This document shows, one piece after another, positions 1 to 11,049 of a stretch of 64,000 nt of DNA. Numbering within the stretch: position 1 is the first letter of the stretch; each line of letters starts with the position of its first letter. Below the pieces are notes generated by a model. It was not told the origin of the DNA. It ran no database searches and saw nothing but the letters and a program-made list of their open reading frames with translations. The position numbers and the translations under genes were made by a program. The DNA is from Salminus brasiliensis (Eukaryota; Chordata; Actinopteri; Characiformes; Bryconidae), in contig NC_132893.1 in assembly GCF_030463535.1 (NCBI RefSeq), positions 36,383,337-36,447,336 on the forward strand, in the 5' to 3' direction.

Positions 1-840
1 CACTCAGATCTACCTCCTCTATCTGAATCCCCAACACAATAAGAGTGAGGCTGAGGGAGGCTGTTACTATGAGACAGACAGGAGCCCGGTAAGTCTGATT
101 TCATGCTCAGGGTTCCAGTGCAGAACCCGTTACCTGCTCTAGAACACCCACGGCAGCTCTGTGAGGTCTGATTATGGGGTCAGGTGTGCTGAAGTGTTTT
201 TATGTTATTGCTCAGAGAACCCTTTGTAGTACCTTTATAATTCAGAGTGTTCTGAACTGCAGTCGTCCTGCAGGATTTTTGTTCAGGTAATAACTCCATT
301 ACTCAGGTAATCTTCCTAAAGAAGCAGTCATTTTACTTTAATAGAGTGGGGTCAGAGTCAGGGTCGGGGTCTTTGGGGGGGGGGGGTGTTGGGGTAGTGT
401 TTTTATTGAAGTGAGAACCCTTTAAAGGTTAAAGAAGTAGACAGATGTAAAGGTTCTTTACTCTTTTATAAAACTGGTTCCTCATGGGACCAAAATGTTA
501 ATTCTTTGGCCTTACTCAAGTAGCCCTTTGTAGCACCTTCAGTGTTATGCGTGTTTAAGATTGTGGCATGCATTTATGGAGATGAGATGAAGTTCAGCGT
601 TCAGCGTTCAGTAGCAACGTTAGCTTAGCTTCTCTCACAGCAAAACAAAGAAACACAGGTCAGATGTTAATCACATTCATGAGATTGTACACCAACCTGT
701 TCCTCTACCTCCAGGTGTTGTAAAGGGTTAAAGTGACCATATCCTAAAGCTGTGTGTACTGTAGTTTTACACTGATGTCCACTGATGGCATTTGGGTTTA
801 AATGGTCAACAACTGTAAGTGGTAGATGAGCAGTTGGGCT
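1..840. other. Gene-free flank
   Basis: No convincing coding exon on either strand. There is a short poly-G run near 375-387. The text around 415-540 resembles dispersed 'aaggttcttta' repeats seen again near 18.4 kb and 54.0 kb. Small open frames here have no recognisable domain and no splice context. Confidence 0.5.
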
Positions 841-844
841 GTGA

Positions 845-1085
845 AGGATGTGACAGGTTGGTGGTTGGTGTGGCACAATAGATAACACCACTACCTGCCG
901 CTGAGCTACCACACCCTGTGGGAGACTGGGGTTCGATTCTTGGTCTGGGTGACTGTGCTGCGCTACACCAATAAGAGTCCTTGGGCAAGACTCCTAACAC
1001 TGCACTGGCCCTCCTCTGTAATACAAGTTACCTTGTAAGTGGTTCTGGAGAAGAGCATCAGCTACATGCAGTAAATGTAAATGTG
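845..1085 (+). mobile_element. tRNA-derived SINE
   Basis: The head carries a box A-like stretch (TGGCACAATAG near 870) and a near-perfect Pol III box B (GGTTCGATTCT, 930-940). The body contains the 'ttgggcaagactcctaac' motif typical of fish tRNA SINEs. The 3' end is the common fish tail (TCTGGAGAAGAGCATCAGC) followed by 'taaatgtaaatg' short repeats. The order head, body, tail shows a near full-length plus-strand copy. The family name is not assigned. Confidence 0.7.
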
Positions 1086-1344
1086 ATTTCATTATCAGTG
1101 TTTTCTAAAAGAAACATGAACAGCAGGAACACACAGCAGTGTTGTGTTAAAATGCAAATATCCAATATGCAAATGAGCAGTAATTTAAAAATGCTAAAAA
1201 AAAAATGAGATCAGAGCAGAAACAGCAAAACACGGAAATCAGGCATCCCTGACCTCAGTGTCTGTTACTGTGAACAGTTCAGTGAGGAGAAGATGAGCTG
1301 ATCTTCAAAAAGCAGAAAGTTCAAGATTAAACTTTTAATTTCAA

Positions 1345-1760
1345 AATTTTAATCAAAACTTCAATCCTTCCCTTCTTTGATTTCCATCCTTCACAAAGTC
1401 CACAAAGTTACTTGAACCCATTCTTCCCTGTACCAGTGAAATGTTCCCCCTGACACTGGCTGCAACACAAGCTCCATCCACTCCATACTTAACAGTTGGC
1501 AAGGTGTTCTTTTCATGAAGTTCTCCACCCTTTTTCTCCACACAAAGCTTCGAGGATTGCTGCCCAAGGTTCTATTTTAACTTCATGCACAGGTTACATT
1601 TGTGCAGGTACCGCTGCACAGTAGAATGGTGCTCCACCATCCCAGAGTCTGCTACACGTCTGCAATCCTACAAGCAGTTCTTTCCGAAGATTCCCCACAT
1701 CTTCCAGACCTCAGTTTGACCTCCGCCATTCCTGCCATTCCTGCTGACACAGTGTATTTA
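1345..1760 (-). pseudogene. Degenerate Tc1/mariner-like transposase relic
   Basis: Read on the minus strand, broken frames give RVADSGMVEHHSTVQRYLHK, resembling the second helix-turn-helix of Tc1-type transposases. Further on comes LHEKNTLPTVKYG, resembling the conserved stretch before the second catalytic Asp region. In-frame stops and frame changes separate these pieces, and no terminal repeats are visible. It is an old dead copy, unrelated at sequence level to the fresher element at 4.2-5.7 kb. Family assignment rests on short motifs only. Confidence 0.4.
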
Positions 1761-2409
1761 CAATGCGTTATGGCCTCTCCTTCACTTCAGAGTTATCAGA
1801 TGGAGTGTGTGTGTTTCTGTAAGTTTAGATGATCCCAAGTCGGTTGGAGTCAGATTGTCTGCAAGGCTGTGGTTGAACCTCAACTGTGCTTCACACAGGC
1901 TTCAGGAACCACAGTGTATCTGATACCTGATTCAGATGAAGGAGCTATTAGCTCTGCCAGCACTGCTGCTGAAGATCTGCTGACACAGTAACCCAGATAA
2001 TCCAGATTACAGCCCAGACTGCAGCCCAGATTACTCATTTAGTCATCAGATTCATTTCCGTGGAACAAGATGTCAGTAACCATCCGATCAGACTGTGCTT
2101 TATGACTCATTTAGGTACTGGAATTCCAATAAAAACAAACAAACAAACATATTGAGAATAGATATCTCCAAAAGCACAGGACTGTAGGACTGTAGGACAG
2201 GTGAATACAGAAATTAGAAAGCAGGGCCATCTTCCAAAATGACAAAGAAAGATACACTGGGTGTGTGATTTGGGCCTCTGTTTATATCCCACTTTTACTG
2301 GCGTTCACGTGTGGTAGGTGTAGCCTACACCACCTTTCCTGTGGCCGACTAGAATATCATTACTGAAAAACATTTTTAGGATTCTTTCCACTCCTGTTTT
2401 TTTCAGAAA
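1761..2409. other. Upstream flank of adrb3
   Basis: No coding exon recognised. The last bases before the adrb3 ATG are a pyrimidine-rich stretch ending in CAG (2404-2406), then AAA and the ATG. This looks like a 3' splice site, so a non-coding first exon probably lies somewhere in this flank. I could not place its donor or a promoter. Confidence 0.4.
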
Positions 2410-4042
2410 ATGAACACCTCCAACACCTCAGTCCAGGGACCGTACCATAATCCAGTGCAGCCTCTCCTGGTCCTGCCTGTAGCACTGGTGATTTTTGTGA
2501 CCATGGCTGGAAATCTCCTGGTGATCTTGGCTGTAAAGCGAACCCCTCAGCTCCAGAACACCACCAGCGTCTTCATCCTGTCTCTGGCCTGCGCTGACCT
2601 CATCGTGGGCTGTGTGGTTCAGCCGCTGAGCATCACCATGCTGCTGACCGGAAATTGGCCGCTCGAGAAGTGGGCCTGTGACCTCTGGACCTCGGTGGAC
2701 GTCCTTTGTGTGACCGCCAGCACTCAGACGCTCTGTGCCATCGCTGTGGACCGATACGTGGCCGTCACCAGACCTCTGCGGTATGTAAAGAATTCCATTC
2801 AGCCCCAAAACCTGCTCTTAGTCTACAGACTATAATCCCACCCATCAGCACTGACCATTCTTATTATCTGACCCTTACTGTTCAAATACGATACGTCAGG
2901 ATTTACCAGCCTACAACTTTCCTTACAGGTACAAGGCTCTGTTGGATAAGCGGAGAGCCCGGTTCATTGTCTGCACTGTGTGGACGATATCGGCCCTCGT
3001 CTCCTTCGTCCCCATAATGGGTGGTCTCTCCCATGCTTATGACGGTGTTTCATTCGAAAAATGCAAGGAAGACCGAAGGTGCTGTGACTTCATCCTCAAC
3101 AAACCTTACGCCATCGTCTCCTCCATCATCTCCTTCTACATTCCTCTGCTGGTGATGCTCTGCCTGTACGGGCAGGTATTTGTAATCGCGACCCGGCAGG
3201 TGAAGATGATCGTTAGGGACAAACAGCGTTTCAGGGGCAGTGAAGATCAGCAGCTTGGTGGGGAACCGCCTGTAGGTAGGTAGCAAAACTATAGCAACCA
3301 CCAAGCAATACTATGGCAACCTGATAGCAACCGCTTAGCAACACCATAGCAGACACCTGGAATACCAAGGCGATCACCTAGCAACATCATAGCACAAAGC
3401 AAAACTACAGCAGCCTGAACTACCTGAAATACCTTAACAACAGCCATAGCAACCACCTGGAATACCCTACCAACCACTGGAAATTATGAAAATTATTATT
3501 TTTGTTGTTGTTATTTGACAATATATTGGTATGTTACTATTTTGAAAACAGGAGCAGCAGAACTGCCCCGGACCCAGGCCCGAAGGTCGACCGGGCATAT
3601 CGTCCACCAGCACAGGGCCCTGAAGACGATGGGCCTCATCATGGGGGTCTTCACGCTGTGCTGGCTGCCCTTCTTCGTGGCCAACATCGTGGTGGCGTTT
3701 ATGGAGACACATTCAAAGGGAAAAGAATTAACAGAGAAACAAAGTGACCCCCTGAGACACGTGACGATGCTGCTGAACTGGCTGGGATACATCAACTCTG
3801 GCATGAACCCCATCATCTACTGCCACAGCTCTGACTACCACGCCGCCATCCACAGCCTGCTGCACCTCCTAAAGCCCAAACGGCCGAGCCTGGTGGGACT
3901 TAATAAGCAGCTCAGGCTGCACTGCCCCTGCTTGTCCAGGCTCAGTTCAGTCAGGGTGGGCTACTCCGACCAAAAGGCCTTTCTGCCGAGTGACTCAACT
4001 GAAAACTCCACACAACCTCCAAGAGACTCTGCAGTGATCTGA
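2410..4042 (+). CDS. adrb3: Beta-adrenergic receptor, ADRB3/beta-4C type
   Basis: Class A GPCR for catecholamines, expected to couple to Gs at the plasma membrane. Coding exons are 2410-2780, 2929-3275 and 3552-4042, joining in phase to 402 aa. Sequons lie at N2 and N5. Key residues are all present: TM2 D63, disulfide C90, amine-binding D97 in TM3, D114-R115-Y116, TM5 serines S188, S189 and S192, CWLPFF in TM6 (276-281), N315 in TM7, NPIIY (325-329), and a possible palmitoylated CPC (364-366). The TM5 stretch, with VFVIATRQ after it, matches ADRB3/beta-4C better than ADRB1 or ADRB2. Intron 1 splits the Arg codon of 'RPLR' just after DRY. Intron 2 (276 bp) lies in the third intracellular loop and consists of 'ccatagcaacc'-type repeats. 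Which teleost duplicate (a or b) it is cannot be decided here. The neighbours brf2 and rab11fip1 support ADRB3. Confidence 0.93.
3276..3551 (+). repeat. adrb3 intron 2 made of 'ATAGCAACC' repeats
   Basis: The intron runs from GTAGGTAG to a CAG acceptor. Between them are about ten degenerate copies of 'accatagcaaccacctgg'. The same motif recurs 3' of prlhr2 and, on the opposite strand, in the intergenic regions at 7.1-8.4 kb and 18.6-19.0 kb. Confidence 0.7.
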
Positions 4043-4204
4043 GCCGGGTGTAAACGTGAGTAAAACTCTCAGACAGATTCAAATGAAATTAAAAACAGGA
4101 AGTTGTGACAATATTATTATTATTATTTTTATTCTTCTTCTTATTATTATTATTCACTTACCAGCAGTGTGCTTCTGTGCTAAGGTGCTAGCCACAAGCT
4201 AATA

Positions 4205-5694
4205 GTGTGTGCAGAATTATTAGGCAAGTTGTATTTGAAAGGATTCTTTTTATTATTGAATAACAACTATGTTCTCAATCAACCCAAAAGACTCAGAAAT
4301 CTCAAAGCTTAATATTTTTGGAAGTTGGAGTGGGTTTTTTTTAGCTTTGGCTATCTTAGGAGGATATCTGTTTGTGCAGGTAACCATTACTGTGCAGAAT
4401 TATTAGGCAACTTAATAAAGAACAAATATAACAACATTTAGAAATAAACATTTCTGACATTCAAAAACAAAACCACAAACAAATCAGTGATCAATAAAGC
4501 CACCTTTCTTTACCATGACACTCAAAAGCCTTCCATCCAGAGATTCTGTCAGTTGCTTGATCTGTTTCTGATCAGCATTGCGTGCAGCAGAGACCACAGC
4601 CTCCCAGACACTGTTCAGAGAGGTGTCCTGTTTTCCCTCCCTGTAGATCTCACATTTCATGAGGGACCACAGGTTCTCTATGGGGTTCAGATCAGGTGAA
4701 CGAGGGGGCCATGTCATCATTTTCTCTTCTTTTAGACCCTTACTGGCCAGCCACGCTGTGGAGTATTTGGATGCATGTGATGGAGCATTGTCCTGCATGA
4801 AAATCATGTTTTTCTTGAACGATACCGACTTCTTTCTGTAGCACTGCTTGAAGAAGGTGTCTTCCAGAAACTGGCAGTAGGTCTGGGAGTTGAGCTTCAC
4901 TCCATCTTCAACCCGAAAAGGTCCCACAAGTTCATCTTTGATGATACCAGCCCATACCAGTACCCCACCTCCACCTTGCTGGCGTCTGTGGAGTGGAGCT
5001 CTCTGCCCTTTACTGATCCAGCCTCGGGCCCGTCCATCTGGCCCATCAAGAGTCACTCGCATTTCATCAGTCCACAAAACCTTAAATCAGTCTGAAGATA
5101 TTTCTTGGCCCAGTCTGGACGTTTTATCTGATGTTTCTTGTTCAAAGGTGGTCGTTTTTGTCCCTGAGTATCCCACACCTTGTGCTTTCTGATACTCCAG
5201 TAACGTTGCAGCTCTGAAATATGGCAAAACTGGTGGCAAACGGCATCTTGGCAGCGCCACGCTTCCTGACTGATTTTCCTCAGTTCATGGGCAGTTATTT
5301 TACGCCTTTTTTTTCCAACACGTTTCTTGCGACCCTGTTGGCTATTTGCCATGAAACGCTTGATTGTTCGGTGATCACGCTTCAAAAGTTTGGGAATTTC
5401 AAGACTGCTGCATCCCTCTGCAAGACATCTCACAATGTTTGACTTTTCAGAGTCCGTCAAATCTCTCTTCTGACCCATTTTGCCAAAGGAAAGGAAGTTG
5501 CCTAATAATTAAGCACACCTTATATAGGGTGTTGATGTCATTAGACCACACCCCTTCTCATTAGAGATGCACATCACCTGATTTACTTGATTGGTAGTTG
5601 GCTTTCAAGCCTATAGAGCTTGGAGTAAGACAACATGTATAAAAAGGATGATGTGATCAAAATACTCATTTGCCTAATAATTCTGCACACAGTG
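4205..5694 (-). mobile_element. Tc1/mariner element with IR/DR ends
   Basis: About 1.49 kb, flanked by TA on both sides (4203-4204 and 5695-5696). Outer inverted repeats share TGTGTGCAGAATTATTAGGC (left from 4206; right, reverse complement, ending about 5693). Each end carries a second, internal copy: left 4388-4412 and right 5497-5519, the latter slightly degraded. This doubled-end layout is the IR/DR structure known from Sleeping Beauty-like elements. The outer left end is 2 bp shorter than the right. It encodes a transposase on the minus strand. Its right edge sits exactly at the start of a MITE ('CACTATACGG'), so it probably inserted into that MITE's TA. Confidence 0.85.
4484..5478 (-). 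pseudogene. Tc1/mariner (DD37E) transposase with one frameshift
   Basis: Cut-and-paste DDE transposase of the element around it. The frame starts at 5478 (MGQKRDLTDSEK), giving a helix-turn-helix DNA-binding domain. The catalytic half lies in another frame and ends at 4484. The switch is at a run of three T (5084-5086 read on the minus strand) and looks like one lost base. Catalytic residues are visible: D in WTDEMRV, D in MQDNAPSH, E in NPIENLW. I count 37 residues between the second D and the E, so DD37E rather than the DD34E of classic Tc1. Apart from the shift no stop was seen, so the copy is fairly young. The shift could be a true mutation or a sequencing error in a homopolymer. Confidence 0.85.
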
Positions 5695-6110
5695 TACACT
5701 ATACGGACCCATGTTCTGTTTCTTCTGAAATCAAGGATTTTAAAAAGAGCTGATCCTGCTTCTGTTGGAGTAACTGTCTCTACTGTCCAGAGAGGAAGAC
5801 TTTCTACTAGATCTTAGAAGAACATTGCTGTGAGGATTTGACTGATTGTTAGGATGTTGGATGATGATCATCACCCCACCTCATCATCCCAAAAGTACTG
5901 GATGGAGCTCCTCCACCATCATTCCAGAGAACACAGTTCCTCCATTGCTTTATACCCCTCCAGCCCACGCCAGGCATTAGGTAGCATGGAACCAATAGGG
6001 TCATGATGTTGATCTTCTCCAGAAAGTCCTATTCTATTGGCAGTTCTTCTCTACAGGGACTAGATAAGCTGTGTGTGCATTTGCACATATGTGTCAGCAA
6101 TGGGTGCAAC
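5695..6110. mobile_element. MITE copy 1 ('CACTATATGGACAAAAG' family)
   Basis: Shares long blocks ('gatcctgcttctgttggag', 'tctctactgtccagag', 'aagactttctactaga') with the copies at 28.3, 34.2, 41.4 and 53.8 kb. The start 'cactatacgg' is the family's end. The remainder of the end sequence is degraded. It continues to the 'tgtgtcagcaatgggtgca' segment seen near 41.82 kb. Non-coding. The Tc1 element abuts its 5' edge. Confidence 0.65.
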
Positions 6111-7240
6111 TTGAAGTAGCTTACATATACACACACATTTCATTGAGCCACTTTAGATTTGCTTGTTCAAACAAAACTGACTCTTTTGTTCAGACTAACA
6201 TTAACATTAACTGGTTTCTGGTCAGCAAGTGATGGTTTCTGTGTTAAAGCTGCAGTTACAAGAGTGAACCCCGCAGCCCTCAGCCAGCAGAGTCACACTC
6301 AGCAAGTCAGGAAACAGTAACTTGCTGTTACAGCCTTCAGCACTGAGGCCAGGCAGTCAACTACTATATAACATACAACTGCATAACTAAGAGGAGAGTA
6401 GCCTGTGGGGAATGACTACATGCTGCCTGTGAGTGAAGGACGCACGCCCAATATGCAAAACGATGTTATCAGGAGCCAATGGGAAAGCTTCAGGAGCTGC
6501 ATGTGGGAGCACTGTTTAAAGCCCTGTAGTGTTTGTCCGTGTGCCTCTGTACAGCAGGTGCAAGCGCTTAATGGAGCAGCCGCACTGTGGGACACTACGC
6601 TGCTTGTTCAGGAAACACAGAAGCTTGTTGGGCTGACAGGTTTTTGCAGGTTTCCTGATCTCAGCGACGCAGAATCCCGAACCAGGTGAATGAACTGCAG
6701 GTGCATGTACAGTGCATTAGGAGCAGAGGAAGGCGGTGTCTGCGTGCTAGGCCCGTGTCTGTGACTGGGAAAGTCACATGTGTGCTCTTCTCACGCTGTG
6801 CCGCTGTGAGTGGGTGGCACATGTGGTCTGAAGTGCTGCAGCTCTGTAGCTGTAGGAAGTGATCCTTCCTCTGCGTGCATTACATAACAGTTCAACAGCA
6901 ACAAACAAGCGACTAAACAGCTGATGCAGCGCAAACACCCCCGGAGCCGCCGAGCTCAGCGCTCACACAGACCGCACAGTCCCAGCGCAAAACTCAACCG
7001 AAAAAAAAAGTTAAACAAATACAAAAATAGAACAGAAACTTCAGGCCCTTTTCATGAAACGCCTCTGTTAAAGCCGCTGAAACGCTACCGTGGCTGCAGG
7101 AGGTACTCAGACCATACTTCCATACTTCAAACTGTGTGATGTTTTGGTGTTGTTTACTGGTTGTTAGGGTGTTGTGAGGTGGTTTTTATAGCATCTTAGA
7201 TGATGGGTGGTTGTTATAGTGTCTCAGGTTGTTGCTAGGG
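6111..7240. other. Intergenic, no gene seen
   Basis: A 94-codon open frame at 6405-6689 and a 71-codon one at 6924-7139 have no recognisable domain, and no splice partners were found. I see no RNA gene or clear repeat. Confidence 0.4.
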
Positions 7241-7550
7241 TGACCTACAGCGTGACCGACACAGCATGAAGACAACCCAGGACACGCTGAAGAGCAGCGT
7301 GAGGAGGAGATCAGCCCCGCTCTGCCCCGGACTGAGGATATCTGACCTCTGAATAACTGACCTGTATGGAGGCCAGATCAACCAGTCAGTGCTGAAGATC
7401 TGGACCTGTGGACTCCACCCTTGGTTGTTATAGTGTCTCAGGTGGTTGCTAGGGTGTTATGAGGTGGTTTCTATAGTATCTTAGATGATGGGTGGTTGTT
7501 GTTATAGTGTCTTGGGTGGTTGCTAGGGTGTTGTCATATGATTGCAAATC
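7140..7550. repeat. 'GGTTGTTATAGTGTCTCAGG' degenerate repeats
   Basis: Loose tandem copies of 'ggtggttgctagggtgtt' and 'tggttgttatagtgtctcag' flank a block (7242-7422) that recurs at 8630-8792. Further copies of the TTGCTA motif are at 8030-8050 and 8265-8370. Confidence 0.6.
7242..7422 (+). repeat. 150-bp duplicated block, copy A
   Basis: Nearly identical to 8630-8792 ('cagcgtgaccgacacagca', 'gctctgccccggactgagg', 'ctggacctgtggactccac'). Copy A carries a small insertion after 'tatctgacct'. Probably the body of a dispersed retroelement rather than a gene duplication. Confidence 0.7.
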
Positions 7551-8560
7551 ACAATCAGTTGTAATGCTGTCAACATGTCAAAACTGCAGGACACGTTACA
7601 CAGTGAAAATCAGCAATAAAAAAGAAGAAAAGAAAAAAGGAAGGAGAGTGTGATATAAATCAGATAACAGGGTTATTTTAATTAGCATTTTCTGACATTT
7701 TTTGCAATATGCCACCCTGATTTTCCTAATAACAGACATAGTAGTTTTTAAATATTAAAGCAGAATTGAGATACATTGTGAGTGAATGGGTATTTCTAGC
7801 TCCTGGGCTCCCCTTACAGTTAGGAAGAGGACTGCACGCTCTGAGACACCCCTAGAGGACACACTTTACACATGCATTTTACACACTGAGATACGGAGCG
7901 GTCCTCTGAAGTGAATCTGAATGAAACTGAATTCTCTGTTCTACAGTCAGCGTGACTTTAGAGCCGTTAGTTTAAAGGTAAATGGTGTTTGCTGTGGTGT
8001 TGCTGGGTGGCTGCTTGGTATCCCAGGTATAGGAGACACATGAAGGTCATTACAGAATAAATGTTGTTAATATTTTGCAGGTTTTCTTTGATGTTAACTG
8101 CAGTGTAATTATATTCTGTCTGTTAGAAATAGTTTGGATGAATATCTCATAAATCAAACATTTCAGATTTTTTAAGCTGCTGTGGATTCTGAGTGTGTTT
8201 ATGAAGAGGAATGCTACATGTCAAACATACTCAACCAACAAACTCACCTGCCTACACCTGGTGGTTGCCATGGTGTTACTAAGTGGTTGCTATGAGGTTG
8301 CTACAGTAAATTGTTGGTTAGTGCTTGCAAGATATGTGCTATTGTGTTGCTATGGAGTTGCTTAGAGGTTGCTAGATATATAATGTATGAAAATATTGGC
8401 AATATTTCAGAGTTTTAATAAAATACACATAGAAACAAATAAGTGAAATAAATAAAACCCCTGAAACACTGATCTGCACGTCGCTGTAGGTCCTCAGCCT
8501 GTGTGGTTTAGTGAGGTCACATCACATCAAAACAAAACATCTCATGAAACTTGTCTCCCC
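7551..8560. other. Intergenic, AT-rich
   Basis: No coding exon recognised. Contains short stretches of the TTGCTATGG repeat near 7985-8025 and 8265-8370, and otherwise unremarkable AT-rich sequence. Confidence 0.4.
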
Positions 8561-8629
8561 CAGGAGGTGAAGATCCTGAAGTGAGCGAACAGCCTGACCA
8601 CAGCCTTAATCCACACAGCTGACCATGAC

Positions 8630-8792
8630 CTACAGCGTGACCGACACAGCACGAAGACAACCCAGGACACGCTGAAGAGCAGCGTGAGGATGAGATCAGC
8701 CCCGCTCTGCCCCGGACTGAGGATATCTGACCTGTATGGAGGCCAGATCAACCAGTCAGTGCTGAAGATCTGGACCTGTGGACTCCACCCTT
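8630..8792 (+). repeat. 150-bp duplicated block, copy B
   Basis: Second copy of the block at 7242-7422, without its insertion. It continues into sequence that may belong to the same retroelement as the conserved tail at 9265-9496. Confidence 0.7.
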
Positions 8793-8927
8793 CAGAGCAC
8801 AGCTACACACTCCTCCCACCTGTCTGGTGGCCCTGGTGGCCCTCAGTACCTCAGGGAATGGCGTGGTGTTAAAGTCTTTTACAGGAACAGAAAGAAGCAG
8901 AACTCCTGACGGAGCTGAACCTCCGAA

Positions 8928-9083
8928 ACACCAATAAGCAATAAGCAATAACCAATAAGCAATAACCAATAAGCAATAACCAATAACCAATAAGCAATAA
9001 CCAATAACCAATAAGCAATAACCAATAAGCAATAACTAATAACCAATAACCAATAACTAATTACCAATAAGCAATAGGCAATT
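8928..9083. repeat. Minisatellite of 'CAATAAGCAATAAC' units
   Basis: Tandem 7-bp steps (caataag / caataac) run for about 150 bp. The repetitive open frames on the minus strand here are by-products. Confidence 0.85.
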
Positions 9084-9264
9084 CGTCAAACCAGCTGCCA
9101 CCTACCAGTCCAACCAGCAGGCCCCCCACCCACCACCACCCATAGCAGACCAGCGGCCCACCCGCCTACCACTGCTACCTGTTTAGTGACCATGTTAAAG
9201 CCATTATTAACTATCTGTTATACCTGGTTTGGTCATTTTTATCATTAATGTTTAAATAGTTCTG

Positions 9265-9496
9265 ACCAGAGGAGGACGGGTCGGGTCCCCCTTGTGAGTC
9301 TTGGTTCCTCCCAAGGTTTCTTCCTCCAGCTCTGAGGGAGGGTCTCCTTGCCACTGTCGCTGGTGGGTCTCACTGGGGGTCTTTGATCCATCATGTCTTA
9401 CGTTATTTTCTTCTTTCTTCTTTGTTTATGTCTTTTATTAATCACTAATTATGTAAAGCTGATTTGTGACGACATCAGTTATAAAAAACTATACAA
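9265..9496 (+). mobile_element. Fish retroelement tail with conserved domain
   Basis: Contains 'ttggttcctcccaaggtt', 'tccttgccactgtcgc' and 'gtaaagctgatttgtgacga' followed by 'tatacaaaa'. This succession is a widely conserved 3' part of fish SINE/LINE-type repeats, recognised from memory; the exact family is not assigned. A retroelement 3' end inserted on the plus strand fits the A-rich finish. Confidence 0.5.
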
Positions 9497-10220
9497 AAAA
9501 AAAGTTTTCTCCAGACAGCAAAATATCATCACTCTGTGTTTGTAGCAGCGCTGATCTCTTAGTGCCTGAAATGCTCTTAAATCAATTAAAATGTTGTTCT
9601 GAGCCTGCTGTAAGAATATTCTCCATTTCTATTTTACATTTTTACATTTACAAGTTTTTTTTATTATTATATTTTTTTTCCCATTTAAAGTAATTTAACC
9701 TACGGAAAGTGTTTTATTTCATTGGCAGATTAATTGCATATTTCAAGAAATTAAAACAATAAAAGTAAAATAAACCAATTTTAGAAGCTAAAGGACTTTT
9801 CAGTAATGAGAAATAAGTGCAATAATCTTATATTATTACATATTTTAAATATCTAACGAGATGTCAGATGGTTTTACTCAGTAAAATATAGTTCTGAACG
9901 TCTTTTACTGAAATAACGACTGAAATAACGACCTGTTTCCTGAACCTCTGGAACTCATTTTCCTAAAACTCTCAAATCAGCATGAACAGAATCTCAAACC
10001 CAGGAGAAATGAAGTGATAGAAATGTTGTGATAACGAGTCTAAATCCAGCGTCCCGAGCAGGTCTGAGTCCTGGCTGGAGGACGCAGGTCTGTCTGATTG
10101 CACTTTTTTATAGAGCACTTTGTGAGATGAGGTCTGGAAGTGTCCGCACAAAGACCAGTGTTATATAATAAATAAAAACTCTCCTCTGAGAGGTGAACAC
10201 ACCGGCTATTAGTCATTCAT
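9497..10220. other. Intergenic, no gene seen
   Basis: AT-rich sequence with no supported coding exon, RNA gene or clear tandem repeat. Confidence 0.4.
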
Positions 10221-10366
10221 TCATTTATTTATTTATTTATTTATTTATTTATTTTTGCATTATTGCAGATGTTTTACTGGACTGGTGGGTCACAGTGGAA
10301 AATTCAGGTCCAGAAAGTAGAACTCTTGGAAGATCTTGGATCTTGTTCGACTCCCGACTGTGAGCC

Positions 10367-10402
<36 letters not shown>
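10221..10402. repeat. Two microsatellites, (ATTT)n and (AAT)n
   Basis: (ATTT)n at 10221-10255 and (AAT)n at 10366-10402. Between them 'aaaattcaggtccagaaagt' (about 10299) is one arm of the fold-back MITE family seen at 26.2, 30.1 and 34.0 kb. Confidence 0.8.
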
Positions 10403-10407
<5 letters not shown>

Positions 10408-11003
10408 ATTTAGAAATCTCCGCTGGAGCTCCACTGACCTCCTCAGCTCCATCCCACCAACAGATGAGAAACAGCCAGAACTCTTACACCAACACAGACA
10501 CACACATTTCCGTCTGCCTGCTACTGCATTAGGACTGATATGGTAAATATGGCGGGGCTTAATCACTGGAGACACTTCCAGAGAAACACACTCCTTCTCC
10601 TCACACTCCGACTGCGGTGTGTCCGTGGCAGCGGGAGTGCTGAGCTCAGATCAAGTCTGCACACTCAGGACCCCCCCTTTAATAGCTTAGTCATATACTG
10701 AGCCCGTATAACACCCCCCCCTCCCCCCCCCACACACACACACACACACACACACCCAACCCCCGTTATTAATGACACCTGTTTGACACCTGTCAGGGAA
10801 CAGCGGTGTGGTGCTCTGTATCCAGTCTGGAGCTTCAGCTGAACCATCAGCAGCTTATCCTCATCATCTCCCTCCACGTGCTCCAGGTCCTGAGGACCAC
10901 TCGTTTGGAGGAGCACACGTCCAATAACACCTCCGACCTAAAGCCTTCCAGAGCAGAGCAGGTTCATTACTGTAGAACACACACAGCTTCATACACTTTA
11001 CAT

Positions 11004-11049
<46 letters not shown>

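Noticed and set aside
2428-2808. 126-codon minus-strand open frame
   Set aside because: It is an exact shadow of adrb3 exon 1.
2410-4042. adrb1 or adrb2 as identity of the first receptor
   Set aside because: Those genes are usually intronless in coding sequence, and the TM5 and third-loop text fits ADRB3/beta-4C. The neighbours brf2 and rab11fip1 also point to ADRB3.
6405-6689. 94-codon open frame as a small gene
   Set aside because: No domain, no splice partners and no promoter; codon usage is unremarkable. It could be chance.
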